Assembly (NCBI RefSeq): GCF_900115345.1
Contig: NZ_FOWC01000012.1
Span: 1 to 64,000, forward strand
Direction: 5' to 3'
Source of the DNA: Amycolatopsis rubida
Lineage (GTDB): Bacteria; Actinomycetota; Actinomycetes; Mycobacteriales; Pseudonocardiaceae
Length of the DNA stretch: 64,000 nucleotides
The position numbers and the translations under genes were made by a program. The notes under the pieces are model-generated. The model did not search any database and had not been told where the DNA came from. It saw only the letters and a program-made list of their open reading frames with translations. Below, piece by piece: positions 54,500-64,000 of this stretch (position 1 is its first letter; each line of letters begins with the position of its first letter).

Positions 54500-56412
54500 G
54501 CGGTCCTCCCGGGGTGGGTCTCCAGCTCGCCGTCGGTGAAGTACTTGCCCAGCTCGTCGAGTTCGAACAGCTCAAGCAAGTCCGGCCGCATCGGCACCTG
54601 TTCCTTCACGGCCACGTCGACGTCCGGCACGAGCGGGTTGTCACCCGGCCGCGCGGAGCAGACAAGCAGCCGGTGCCGCCATTCCGCGTCCATCGACGGA
54701 TAGTCGTCGCGGGTGTGGCCGCCGCGGCTTTCGGTGCGGGTCAGCGCCGCGCGGGCGACGCATTCGCTCACCAGCAGCATGTTCCGCAGGTCGAGCGCGA
54801 GATGCCAGCCGGGGTTGAACTGCCGGTGGCCCTCCACCGTCACCTGTCCCACCCGCTGCCGGATGTTCGCGAGTTTGTCCAGTGCCTGCCGGATTTCCCC
54901 GGCCTTGCGGATGATGCCGACGAGATCGTTCATCGACTGCTGCAGCTCAGTGTGCAGCGTGTACGGATTCTCCGGCGTGCCGTCCGCGGGCGGGTTGAAC
55001 GGTTCGAGCGCCATCGCGGCCGCGGCGTCCACATCGGACTGCGAAACCGCGGGCCGGTCCGCAAGCCCGTCCACATAGGACGCCGCGCCAAGACCGGCCC
55101 GGCGGCCGAACACGAGCAGGTCCGACAGCGAGTTGCCGCCGAGCCGGTTCGACCCGTGCATGCCACCGGAGCACTCGCCCGCCGCGAACAGGCCGGGGAC
55201 GCTGGCCGCGCCGGTGTCCGGGTCGACCTCCACGCCGCCCATCACGTAATGGCAGGTGGGGCCGACCTCCATGGCCTCCTTGGTGATGTCGACGTCGGCG
55301 AGTTCCTTGAACTGGTGGTACATCGACGGCAGCCGCCGCTGGATCTCCTCGGCGGGCAACCGGCTCGCGATGTCGAGGAACACGCCGCCGTGCGGGGACC
55401 CGCGCCCCTCCTTGACCTCGGAGTTGATCGCCCGCGCCACCTCGTCGCGCGGCAGCAGGTCCGGAGTGCGGCGGTTGTTCTCCTGGTCGGTGTACCAGCG
55501 GTCGGCCTCGCCCTCGCTGTCGGCGTACTGGCCCTTGAACACCTCGGGCACGTACTCGAACATGAACCGTTTGTCCTCGGAGTTCTTGAGCACCCCGCCG
55601 TCGCCGCGCACGCCCTCGGTGACAAGGATGCCCTTGACGCTCGGCGGCCAGACCATCCCGGTCGGGTGGAACTGCACGAACTCCATGTTGATCAGCTTCG
55701 CGCCGGCGCGAAGGGCCAGCGCGTGCCCGTCGCCGGTGTATTCCCACGAATTCGACGTCACCTTGAACGACTTGCCGATGCCGCCCGTCGCGAGCACGAC
55801 CGCGGGCGCCTCGAACAGCACGAACCGCCCGCTCTCGCGCCAATAGCCGAACGCCCCGGCGACCGCGCCGTTGTCCAGCAGCAGCTCGGTGACCGTGCAT
55901 TCGGCGAAGACCTTGATCCGGGCCTCGTAGTCGCCGTACTTCTTGAAGTCTTCCTGTTGCAGCGAAACGATCTTCTGCTGCATAGTGCGGATCAGTTCGA
56001 GCCCGGTGCGGTCACCGACGTGCGCGAGCCGCGGATACGTGTGCCCGCCGAAGTTGCGCTGGCTGATCCGCCCGTCCGCAGTGCGATCGAAAAGCGCCCC
56101 GTAGGTTTCCAGCTCCCAAACGCGATCCGGCGCTTCCCGAGCGTGCAGCTCGGCCATCCGCCAGTTGTTGAGGAATTTCCCGCCGCGCATGGTGTCGCGG
56201 AAGTGCACCTGCCAGTTGTCGTTCGAGTTCGCGTTGCCCATCGACGCCGCGCAGCCGCCCTCGGCCATCACCGTGTGCGCTTTGCCAAACAGGGATTTGC
56301 ACACCACCGCGACGCTGAAACCGCGTTCGCGCGCTTCGATCACCGCACGCAGACCGGCGCCGCCGGCACCGATCACCACCACGTCGTAGCTGTGCCGTTC
56401 GACCTCGGTCAT
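54496..56412 (-). CDS. sdhA: Succinate dehydrogenase/fumarate reductase flavoprotein subunit
   Basis: The product is 638 aa. The FAD-binding motif is VVIGAGGAGLRAV near the N-terminus, the FAD-linking histidine is in KAHTVMAEGGCAAS, and the active-site region FHPTGMVWP plus the C-terminal RGGHTRDDYP are present. It oxidises succinate to fumarate. The ATG at 56412 has GAGGTGG upstream; a GTG at 56424 would add four residues. It lies 58 bp after sdhC. Confidence 0.95.
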   Translation of the reverse strand: MTEVERHSYDVVVIGAGGAGLRAVIEARERGFSVAVVCKSLFGKAHTVMAEGGCAASMGNANSNDNWQVHFRDTMRGGKFLNNWRMAELHAREAPDRVWELETYGALFDRTADGRISQRNFGGHTYPRLAHVGDRTGLELIRTMQQKIVSLQQEDFKKYGDYEARIKVFAECTVTELLLDNGAVAGAFGYWRESGRFVLFEAPAVVLATGGIGKSFKVTSNSWEYTGDGHALALRAGAKLINMEFVQFHPTGMVWPPSVKGILVTEGVRGDGGVLKNSEDKRFMFEYVPEVFKGQYADSEGEADRWYTDQENNRRTPDLLPRDEVARAINSEVKEGRGSPHGGVFLDIASRLPAEEIQRRLPSMYHQFKELADVDITKEAMEVGPTCHYVMGGVEVDPDTGAASVPGLFAAGECSGGMHGSNRLGGNSLSDLLVFGRRAGLGAASYVDGLADRPAVSQSDVDAAAAMALEPFNPPADGTPENPYTLHTELQQSMNDLVGIIRKAGEIRQALDKLANIRQRVGQVTVEGHRQFNPGWHLALDLRNMLLVSECVARAALTRTESRGGHTRDDYPSMDAEWRHRLLVCSARPGDNPLVPDVDVAVKEQVPMRPDLLELFELDELGKYFTDGELETHPGRTA

Positions 56413-56470
56413 GGAATAAGCCACCTCACGAGCTGGGGAGAACTGCCTTGCGCTGCTGGATTTCCGGGGA

Positions 56471-57301
56471 TCAGCCCACGAATCGCAGGTCCGAGATCGC
56501 GCCGCTGGACACGAGCATCACGTAGAAGTCGGTCAGCACGAGCGTGCCGAGCGTCGTCCACGCGAGAGTCATGTGCCGGGTGTTGAGCTTCGTGACCTGC
56601 GTCCAGATCCAGTACCGGACGGGATGTTTCGAGAAATGCTTGAGCCGCCCGCCGGTGACGTGCCGGCACGAGTGGCAGGAGAGCGTGTACGCCCACAGCA
56701 GCACGACGTTCAGCACGAGAATCACGTTGCCGAGCCCGAAGCCGAACCCGGTGGGGCTCTGGAAGGCGACGACGGCGTCGTAGGTGTTGACGAGCGAAAC
56801 GATGCACGCGACGTAGAAGAAGTACCGGTGCACGTTCTGCACGATCAACGGCAGCCGCGTCTCTCCGGTGTAGCGCGCGTGCGGTTCGGCGACCGCGCAG
56901 GCCGGCGGGGAAAACCACACCGAGCGGTAATAGGCCTTGCGGTAGTAGTAGCAGGTCAACCGGAACCCGAGCAGGAACGGCAGCACGAGCACGCCGAGCG
57001 GCAGCCAGGACGGCATCTCGCCGAACCAGTGCCCGAAGTGGCTGGATCCCGGGACGCACGAGGTGGACACGCACGGGGAGTAAAACGGCGTCAGATAGTG
57101 GTATTCGGGCACCCAGTAGGCGGTGCGCACGAATGCCCGGACAGTCGCGTAAACGACAAAGGTGGCCAGCCCCAGCACAGTGAGCAGGGGCGAGAGCCAC
57201 CACCGGTCGGTGCGCAGTGTCCGGGCGGCGAGCCGCGCCCGCCCCGGCGCTCGAACACCGGTGCGGGCGCGGCTGACGTCGTTGTCAGCGGGGGCGCTCA
57301 C
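56471..57301 (-). CDS. sdhC: Succinate dehydrogenase membrane anchor subunit (Sdh1 type)
   Basis: The product is 276 aa with about five membrane helices. It has several conserved histidines, for example VQNVHRYFFYVA and LSCHSCRHVTGG, which probably ligate heme, and a Cys-containing loop (SPCVSTSCVPGSSHFGHWF). It resembles the large single anchor of mycobacterial Sdh1 (Rv0249c) rather than a small SdhC/SdhD pair. The start overlaps the stop of the upstream small gene as ATGA. Confidence 0.87.
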   Translation of the reverse strand: MSAPADNDVSRARTGVRAPGRARLAARTLRTDRWWLSPLLTVLGLATFVVYATVRAFVRTAYWVPEYHYLTPFYSPCVSTSCVPGSSHFGHWFGEMPSWLPLGVLVLPFLLGFRLTCYYYRKAYYRSVWFSPPACAVAEPHARYTGETRLPLIVQNVHRYFFYVACIVSLVNTYDAVVAFQSPTGFGFGLGNVILVLNVVLLWAYTLSCHSCRHVTGGRLKHFSKHPVRYWIWTQVTKLNTRHMTLAWTTLGTLVLTDFYVMLVSSGAISDLRFVG

Positions 57302-57585
57302 CGCTGGTCGCGCTTGTAGCCACCGACACCTTCGTCGTCAGCGCCGCTCCACAGCGCCGGATCGTAGGGAGTATCCGGGACAGGAACGCGTTCGGCGGGT
57401 TTCGCCTGCGCGGGCACAGCGGGCGGGTGCCCGTCCAGATCAGCGGTGTCGATGTCGAGCCGCTCGACGTCGTTGGCCAGCCGGCGCACCGCGGACGCGT
57501 CGCCGTAGCGCGATCGCAATGCGCCCACGCACTGCCGCAACTGGCCGATGGTGCGCCGGAGTTCGGCGATCTCTGTGGTGGACAT
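57298..57585 (-). CDS. Small conserved protein of the sdh operon (Rv0250c-like)
   Basis: The product is 95 aa. The N-terminal half is a predicted coiled coil (EIAELRRTIGQLRQCVGALR), and the C-terminal half is Pro/Asp-rich. It matches in size and position Rv0250c, the first gene of the mycobacterial sdh1 operon. The function is unknown; translational coupling to sdhC suggests a role in assembling or regulating the complex. A CRP/GlxR-type site lies 82 bp upstream. Confidence 0.78.
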   Translation of the reverse strand: MSTTEIAELRRTIGQLRQCVGALRSRYGDASAVRRLANDVERLDIDTADLDGHPPAVPAQAKPAERVPVPDTPYDPALWSGADDEGVGGYKRDQR

Positions 57586-57925
57586 CGGAAGCCTCCCTGG
57601 TGGTGGGACCGGCAGTTCGGGTGACGATCAACGTCGCCAAGTACGACTCTGCCTCGCGCGGTGCACTGTGACAAGTAGCACATTTACCAGCGTGTTGCCT
57701 CCTGACCTCGGATTCGAGGCTCAATCAGGGGTCTCCGGAGGGGTTCCGAGCCGCCAGTCGCGCAGGTCAGGCCGCCGGTGCCGGTTCGATCTCCGGGCCG
57801 ACCACGCTGCAGATCGTCGCGGCCGCTCGGTCGCGACTCGTATCCGTGAGTCGGAGACGAGTCGCGCACTTCGCGGGCCAAGATGAGCAGAGCGTTGCCC
57901 GAAAATCACTAATTGTTACAGGCGT
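57586..57925. other. sdh promoter region and XRE 3' flank
   Basis: This 340-bp gap holds the sdh promoter and a CRP-type site. A perfect 10-bp inverted repeat, CGCGACTCGT and ACGAGTCGCG (57832-57841 and 57857-57866, 15-base loop), may end the XRE transcript although no T tract follows. No gene is seen. Confidence 0.6.
57667..57682. promoter_or_regulatory. CRP/GlxR-type cAMP receptor protein site
   Basis: TGTGACAAGTAGCACA matches the actinobacterial CRP/GlxR consensus TGTGANNNNNNTCACA at 9 of 10 fixed positions. It lies 82 bp upstream of the first gene of the sdh operon, a usual place for control. GlxR control of sdhCAB is established in Corynebacterium glutamicum. Confidence 0.72.
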
Positions 57926-58822
57926 CTAGTCCGCCGGATCCTCACCCGCAAGAAGCCTTGCCAGCTCGGCATCGGTCGCCAGCCGCTGGGCTTTCACCTC
58001 CTTCGCGAACCCGGCCACCGCAGCCGACAATCGACCCAGCGAATCAGCTGGAGACAACGCGGATTCGGCCAGCCGCTCGACTGTTCCCGCGTACGGGGCG
58101 GCCTGCTGGCCGGTCAGGAAGACGCCGCCGAGATGGTGCGGGCAGAACACGACTTCCGAGGCGTCCCGCTGCCGGTACCAGCTGAACGCGTCCTCTGTCA
58201 CGACTTGGCCGGGGACCACCCGGATCGTCACTGTTCGCGAGAACTCCGCCAGTTTCTTGAGGTACCGCACCTGCCGCAGCATCACCTCGGGATCGCCGAA
58301 ATAGTTCCTCAGCGCCTCGGGCCCGATGAACATCTGCGCCCCGACCGCCTCCGCGCCGAACAGATTCCTGCTGCGGTCCAGGCGGTTCTCGACGATCTGC
58401 TCCAAAATGTCCTTGTCCCGCAGGCCAGGACCGGCCGCCAGCCGCGTGTAGTCGGGAATCTGCAGCAGATCCGGAATGAGCAGCGGAGCCCACACGGTCA
58501 CCGACGTCGCGTCCTGTTCACGCTCGACCAGCATCGCGCACGCCTGCGATCCCGGGATGAACCAGCTCAACCCCGCCACACGGCGCGCCAGCGACATGAT
58601 CCGCGCCTTCCGCTCCCCGACCACCCCGAGCGCGCCCAGCACACCCGCGACGTCCTCCGGCGTCGGAACCCGCTCGCCCCGCTCCCAGCTCGACAGCAAC
58701 GCCGGATCCACGCCGACCCACCGGCTCAGCTCAGTCAGGTCGAAACTCGCCTCGATCCGGACGCTCCGCAACGCCGCACCCAAACCACGCTCCTGCGGAG
58801 TCGGCATCTTCGAATCTCGCAT
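57926..58822 (-). CDS. XRE-family regulator with DUF5753 domain
   Basis: The product is 298 aa. An N-terminal helix-turn-helix (about 15-65; LTELSRWVGVDPALLSSWER) is followed by a DUF5753 domain (VWAPLLIPDLLQIPDYTRL; EVVFCPHHLGGVFL). Such regulators are numerous in filamentous actinobacteria and usually sit beside a small DUF397 gene; none is visible here. The ATG at 58822 has GGAGGTGA 6 bases upstream. It is divergent from edd. Confidence 0.88.
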   Translation of the reverse strand: MRDSKMPTPQERGLGAALRSVRIEASFDLTELSRWVGVDPALLSSWERGERVPTPEDVAGVLGALGVVGERKARIMSLARRVAGLSWFIPGSQACAMLVEREQDATSVTVWAPLLIPDLLQIPDYTRLAAGPGLRDKDILEQIVENRLDRSRNLFGAEAVGAQMFIGPEALRNYFGDPEVMLRQVRYLKKLAEFSRTVTIRVVPGQVVTEDAFSWYRQRDASEVVFCPHHLGGVFLTGQQAAPYAGTVERLAESALSPADSLGRLSAAVAGFAKEVKAQRLATDAELARLLAGEDPAD

Positions 58823-59050
58823 CAAGTGTCACCTCCGGCCGCGGATAGTGCCCGTCATCAACCGTTAACACCCATATATCGGCATCAGGCACCGACACGG
58901 ACTTCGACGACTGGACCGACCCCAGCATCGTACCGGGTCTTCTGAATCGATTTTGTTTCCGGCGGGTTCTCAGGTTACCGTGTGCACCGTCACGTTCCCG
59001 CGACGCCAGCGCCGCCGTCTCGCGAACCCGTCACGAGCCGGGAGCTTGAG

Positions 59051-60991
59051 ATGAGCAGCAGCCCGAACCCGACCGCCGCGGTGCACCGCGTGCTTGCCGA
59101 CGTCACCGACCGGATCGCCGAGCGCAGTGCGGGCACGCGGGCGGCATACCTCGCCCGCAGCGCGGCCGCTTTCGAGGAGGGGCCGGTCCGCCGCGGCCTC
59201 GCTTGCAGCAACCTCGCGCACGGATTCGCCGCCATGGACGGCGTCGACAAGCAGGCGCTGCGTCAGCTGCGCGCGCCGGGGGTGGCCATCGTGTCCTCGT
59301 ACAACGACATGCTCTCCGCCCACCAGCCGATGCAGGAATACCCGGCGTGGCTGAAGAAATCGGTTCGCGAAGCCGGCGGCGTCGCGCAGTTCGCGGGCGG
59401 GGTGCCTGCGATGTGCGACGGCATCACGCAGGGGCGTCCGGGCATGGAGTTGTCGCTGTTCAGCCGCGAAGTGATCGCGATGGCGACGGCGATCGCGTTG
59501 TCCCACGACATGTTCGACGCGGCGTTGCTGCTGGGCGTGTGCGACAAGATCGTGCCGGGGCTGTTGATCGGCGCGCTGTCGTTCGGGCATCTGCCCGCGG
59601 TGCTCGTGCCTGCCGGTCCGATGAATTCAGGCTTGCCGAACAAGGAAAAAGCCCGGGTGCGGCAGCTGTACGCGGAGGGGCTCGCGACGCGGGAGGACCT
59701 GCTCGACGCGGAAGCCGCGTCGTATCACTCAGCCGGCACGTGCACGTTCTACGGCACTGCCAACTCGAACCAGATGGTCGTCGAGGTGATGGGCCTGCAC
59801 TTGCCGGGTGCGAGCTTTGTGCCGCCGAACACGCCGTTGCGCCAGGTGCTCACCGAAGAGGCTGGCCGACGCGTCGTCGAACTGTCCCGCGGCGAGGCGT
59901 ACACGCCGATTTCGCAGGTGCTGGACGAAAAAGCGTTCGTGAACGGCATCGTGGCGCTGCTGGCCACCGGCGGGTCGACCAACCACACGATGCACCTGGT
60001 GGCGATCGCCGCGGCGGCCGGGATTCAGCTGAGCTGGGACGATTTCTCGGACCTGTCCGCGATCGTGCCGCTGCTGGCGCGCGTGTATCCGAACGGCAGC
60101 GCGGACATCAATCACTTCCACGCGGCGGGCGGCATCCAGTTCCTCGTCGGCACGCTGCTCGACGCGGGCTTGCTGCACGAGGACGTGCTCACCGTCGCGG
60201 GTCGCGGTCTGCGCCGGTACACGCAGGAGCCGATCTTGTCGGACGGCGAGCTGGTGTGGCGAGACGTGCCGACGCGCAGCCTTGACGAAGAGGTGCTGCG
60301 TCCGGCCTGGCGGCCGTTCGCGCCGGACGGTGGGCTGCGGATGGTGGAAGGCAACTTGGGCCGAGCAGTCACGAAGGTGTCGGCGGTCGCCCCGGAGCAC
60401 CGCGTCGTGGAGGCACCGGCGCGGGTGTTCACGTCGCAGGACGCATTCCGGGTTGCCTTCGAGGCTGGGGAGCTGGACCGGGACGTGGTCGTGGTGCTGC
60501 GCCAGCAGGGTCCGCAGGCGAACGGCATGCCGGAACTGCACGGTCTGACGCCTGCGTTGGGAGTGTTGATGGACCGGGGGTTCCGGGTCGCGCTGCTCAC
60601 CGACGGGCGGATGTCGGGTGCGTCGGGCAAGGTGCCGGCCGCGATTCAGGTGACGCCGGAGGCCGCGGTGGGCGGGCCGATCGCCCGGATCGCCGACGGC
60701 GACGTGGTCCGGTTCGACGCGCGGTCCGGATCGTTGGACGTGCTGATCGCGGACGACGAACTGGCGCGCCGGGATCTGACGGACGCCCCGCCCTCGGAAG
60801 CCGCGTGGAGCGGGACCGGGCGGGAGCTGTTCGGGGCGTTGCGGCGCGCGGTCGGCCCCGCTGACCAGGGCGCGAGCGTGTTCGGGGCGCTCACTCCGGA
60901 GCTGGACCTCGCCCGGGGAGTTCCGCCATTCGGAAGCGGGACAATGGGTGAGTCCTCGTACGCTCTCCAGACCCAGGAGGTCGGTCAGTGA
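59051..60991 (+). CDS. edd: Phosphogluconate dehydratase
   Basis: The product is 646 aa, of the IlvD/Edd family. The signatures CDKIVPG and LTDGRMSGASGK are present, together with the Edd-specific opening SNLAHGFAAMDGVDK. It dehydrates 6-phosphogluconate to KDPG using an iron-sulfur cluster, the first committed step of the Entner-Doudoroff pathway. The ATG at 59051 has GGGAG upstream. The stop overlaps the eda start as GTGA, so the two pathway enzymes are coupled. Confidence 0.94.
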   Translation: MSSSPNPTAAVHRVLADVTDRIAERSAGTRAAYLARSAAAFEEGPVRRGLACSNLAHGFAAMDGVDKQALRQLRAPGVAIVSSYNDMLSAHQPMQEYPAWLKKSVREAGGVAQFAGGVPAMCDGITQGRPGMELSLFSREVIAMATAIALSHDMFDAALLLGVCDKIVPGLLIGALSFGHLPAVLVPAGPMNSGLPNKEKARVRQLYAEGLATREDLLDAEAASYHSAGTCTFYGTANSNQMVVEVMGLHLPGASFVPPNTPLRQVLTEEAGRRVVELSRGEAYTPISQVLDEKAFVNGIVALLATGGSTNHTMHLVAIAAAAGIQLSWDDFSDLSAIVPLLARVYPNGSADINHFHAAGGIQFLVGTLLDAGLLHEDVLTVAGRGLRRYTQEPILSDGELVWRDVPTRSLDEEVLRPAWRPFAPDGGLRMVEGNLGRAVTKVSAVAPEHRVVEAPARVFTSQDAFRVAFEAGELDRDVVVVLRQQGPQANGMPELHGLTPALGVLMDRGFRVALLTDGRMSGASGKVPAAIQVTPEAAVGGPIARIADGDVVRFDARSGSLDVLIADDELARRDLTDAPPSEAAWSGTGRELFGALRRAVGPADQGASVFGALTPELDLARGVPPFGSGTMGESSYALQTQEVGQ

Positions 60992-61611
60992 CCACCGGCA
61001 CGGACCTGCTCGCTCTGTCCCCCGTGATGCCCGTCGTGGTGATCGACGACGTCGGCGACGCGGTGCCGACGGCCCGCGCCCTGCTCGCCGGCGGGATCGG
61101 GGTGATCGAGCTGACGCTGCGCACGCCGGTCGCGCTGGCCGCGATCGAGCGGGTGGCTGCGGACGTGCCGGACATCGTCGTGGGCGCCGGCACGGTGACG
61201 TCGCCGGAACAGGCGAAACAGGCCGCCGGCGCGGGCGCGAAGTTCCTGGTGACGCCGGGCTGCACGGACTCGGTGCTGGACGCCGCGTTCGCCACCGGAC
61301 TGCCGTTCCTGCCGGGCGCGGCCACGGTGTCGGAAGCGATGCGGCTGGCCGAACGCGGGGTGAGCGCGCTGAAGTTCTTCCCGGCGGAGGCCAGCGGGGG
61401 CGCGGCGTTCCTGAAGTCGATCGCCGGACCGCTGCCGCAGCTGCAGTTCTGCCCGACCGGCGGGATCACGGCGTCGTCGGCCCCGTCGTACCTGGCGCTG
61501 CCGAACGTCGGCTGCATCGGCGGCTCGTGGCTGACGCCCGCGAAGCTGTTGGCGGCCAAGGACTTCGCCGCTGTCGAGAAGCTGGCTGCCGAAGCCGCCG
61601 CGCTGCGCTGA
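60988..61611 (+). CDS. eda: KDPG aldolase
   Basis: The product is 207 aa, a small TIM barrel. The Schiff-base lysine is Lys129 (SALKFFPAEASGG), and Glu41 and Arg45 (VIELTLRTP) are the usual catalytic and phosphate-binding residues. It splits KDPG to pyruvate and glyceraldehyde-3-phosphate. The GTG start overlaps the edd stop by four bases. A strong terminator follows 12 bp after the stop. Confidence 0.95.
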   Translation: MTTGTDLLALSPVMPVVVIDDVGDAVPTARALLAGGIGVIELTLRTPVALAAIERVAADVPDIVVGAGTVTSPEQAKQAAGAGAKFLVTPGCTDSVLDAAFATGLPFLPGAATVSEAMRLAERGVSALKFFPAEASGGAAFLKSIAGPLPQLQFCPTGGITASSAPSYLALPNVGCIGGSWLTPAKLLAAKDFAAVEKLAAEAAALR

Positions 61612-61623
61612 GCCGTTCCGGAC

Positions 61624-61659
61624 ACCCGTCGTCTCCACGCTGGAGACGGCGGGTTTCTT
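61624..61659 (+). terminator. Rho-independent terminator of edd-eda
   Basis: A 14-bp stem (61624-61637 with 61641-61654, one G-T pair) and CGC loop are followed by TTTCTT. Confidence 0.88.
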
Positions 61660-61674
61660 CGTGCCGCAGGGCGA

Positions 61675-62430
61675 TCAGTCGACCATCACGTCGTCCAGCA
61701 TGCTGGATTCCGCGCCGAACTCGCTCAGTTCGTCGCGGATCACCGTGTACGCCAGTCCTTGCGGATAACCCTTGCGCGCGAGAAACCCGAGCAGCCGGCG
61801 GATCGCGGTCTGCTCGTCGACGTTCCCGAGCGACCTGAGCCGCTTGCGCACCAGCTCGCGCGCACGTTGTTCCTCGGCCTCCCGATCGACTTCCTCCGCC
61901 GCTTGCGCCGCGATCTCGTCGTCGACGCCCTTGCGCCGCAGTTCCGCGACGAGCGCTGTGCGCGACAGCCCTTGGTTGGCGTGCCGGTCGCGAACCCAGG
62001 CTTCGGCGAACTCGGCGTCGTTGACGAGACCGGCGCGGTCGAGCTTGCCGAGCAGGGTTTCGGCCGTCTCGCTGTCGAAACCTTTGCGCTGCAACGTCTG
62101 TCGCAGCTCCTCGACCGCCCTGGGCCGGGCGGCGAGGAGGTCGAAGCAGATCTCCTTGGCCTTCTTGGCCCGCTCCTCCGGAGGCAACTCCATCGGATCG
62201 ACCTTCGGTGCCCTGGCCACGACCACACTCCCGTTCCCGATGCCGCCCTCGGACGACGGCACCTCCCTCTCGACGCCGATTTCCACCGGCACCGGCCATC
62301 GCTGGTCCAGCACCGGCACAAAGTCCTGCCGACCGAACCGCGGCCGGCGAAACCCGCCCGGCTCGGACCCGCCCGCATCGGCAATTCCGGCACCGGCCAA
62401 CCCGTTCACCGCTTCACACCAGTCAGGCAC
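61675..62430 (-). CDS. recX: Recombination regulator RecX
   Basis: The product is up to 251 aa. The RecX core of three helical repeats runs from about residue 85 (EERAKKAKEICFDLLAARPR) to the end (FLARKGYPQGLAYTVIRDEL). RecX binds RecA filaments and limits their activity. The GTG at 62430 gives an 80-residue N-terminal extension not typical of RecX. GTG codons at 62226 and 62220 behind GGGAG are plausible true starts and would give about 180 aa, close to the usual size. It is downstream of recA on the same strand, 258 bp away with the long start. Confidence 0.9.
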   Translation of the reverse strand: MPDWCEAVNGLAGAGIADAGGSEPGGFRRPRFGRQDFVPVLDQRWPVPVEIGVEREVPSSEGGIGNGSVVVARAPKVDPMELPPEERAKKAKEICFDLLAARPRAVEELRQTLQRKGFDSETAETLLGKLDRAGLVNDAEFAEAWVRDRHANQGLSRTALVAELRRKGVDDEIAAQAAEEVDREAEEQRARELVRKRLRSLGNVDEQTAIRRLLGFLARKGYPQGLAYTVIRDELSEFGAESSMLDDVMVD

Positions 62431-62688
62431 ACCGCGCCGGAGTCGGGCCCCGGCGGCGCCGACGTCCGCCTTGGCTGTCCGCTCCGCTCACGACTCGCAC
62501 CGCGCCCAGCCAGCCCGCACCAGCCGGAGGACCTGTCCTCGCGGGGCACCGGAGACCAACGCCTCCGGAACACCGCCGCACCCGGAGATCCCGTCGCGGC
62601 GAAACCGCGTGAGACTCATGCCTCGGCGGGCCCGGTGCCAGGCCCGAGCACCGGGGAGGGAACCTGCCGATCCCCTCCCCTCCCCGGA

Positions 62689-63732
<1,044 letters not shown>

Positions 63733-63897
63733 GGAAGTCCACCTCGCTGGTTGGGGCCTGTGTTGTTCGGTTGTCCAGATCAAGCTTGTCCGGGGTCCAA
63801 GCTCTCTGTCCGGTCCGACGCTACGGGGAGGGACCGACAATTCCAGGCGCGGCGACTGATCTGTGGATCGCTGGCCCCGTTGTGCACAACACCATAG

Positions 63898-63913
63898 ACG
63901 AACAGGTGTTCGA
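63898..63913. promoter_or_regulatory. SOS box upstream of recA
   Basis: ACGAACAGGTGTTCGA matches TCGAACNNNNGTTCGA at 11 of 12 fixed positions. It is 166 bp upstream of the recA start, so recA has a sizeable leader, as in other actinobacteria. The rest of 63733-64000 shows no gene. Confidence 0.85.
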
Positions 63914-64000
63914 GGTTTACCGCGACACGCCCATCCGGCGCGGTTTTCGCCCGCTCCCGCGTCCGACGCCGGAACCCGCAGGTCAGCGCCGTTCCGGCGG

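Overview
The window is a 64-kb piece of chromosome from a high-GC actinobacterium. The very high G+C at third codon positions, the many GTG starts and the gene order point to a pseudonocardial genus such as Amycolatopsis; the genus is an inference. The backbone is a conserved actinobacterial housekeeping neighbourhood: ideR/galE, nrdJ-nrdR, a divS/chiZ-like LysM gene divergent from lexA, hflX, dapF, miaA, a DUF349 gene, a Rv2732c-like membrane protein, miaB, the glutamate-type ABC importer gluABCD, and recX-recA. No rRNA, tRNA, insertion sequence, prophage, CRISPR array or biosynthetic cluster was recognised.

Layout. 0.1-6.2 kb, minus strand: a lysine acetyltransferase fused to an acyl-CoA synthetase (Pat-like) downstream of an AcuC-type deacetylase, then a Tat-exported DJ-1/PfpI protein and a two-domain rhodanese. 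6.3-9.3 kb: ideR-galK-galE. 9.7-23.3 kb: mixed metabolic, secreted and regulatory genes (DUF4192, M23 peptidase, NarL-type two-component pair, secreted S15 peptidase, MuiA-like protein, CBS protein, MocR regulator with a divergent DinB-like gene, YpfJ-type metallopeptidase, prolyl oligopeptidase). 23.5-25.9 kb: a TetR-DUF4865-tautomerase operon and a toxin-antitoxin-like pair. 26-35 kb: DNA precursor and SOS block (nrdJ, nrdR, LysM gene, lexA, a secreted propeller-like protein, hflX). 35-45 kb: ArsR/MFS pair, valS, dapF-miaA, DUF349, miaB operon. 44.9-52.6 kb: polysaccharide lyase-like protein, TAXI lipoprotein with a two-component system, gluABCD. 52.9-61.6 kb: nucleotidyltransferase, succinate dehydrogenase operon, XRE/DUF5753 regulator, Entner-Doudoroff edd-eda. 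61.7-64 kb: recX and recA.

How the genes fit together. Actinobacterial SOS boxes are visible upstream of recA and twice between the LysM gene and lexA, so LexA, RecA and a probable division inhibitor form one damage circuit. nrdR and nrdJ lie next to it behind a good NrdR box. AcuC and Pat probably write and erase protein acylation. sdh carries a CRP/GlxR-type site, linking respiration to cAMP signalling. Several local regulators have convincing operators (TetR, ArsR, MocR).

A striking feature is repeated short tandem duplication: 24 bp in pat, 58 bp behind the DJ-1 gene, 9-bp iterons in front of the toxin-antitoxin pair, 90-bp units inside the LysM gene, 21 and 23 bp at and after the lexA stop, and a hexanucleotide array beside the nucleotidyltransferase start. 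No clearly new multi-gene system was proven. The best candidates for novelty are the repeat-expanded SOS LysM protein, the TetR-DUF4865-tautomerase operon, and the toxin-antitoxin pair with its iterated promoter.
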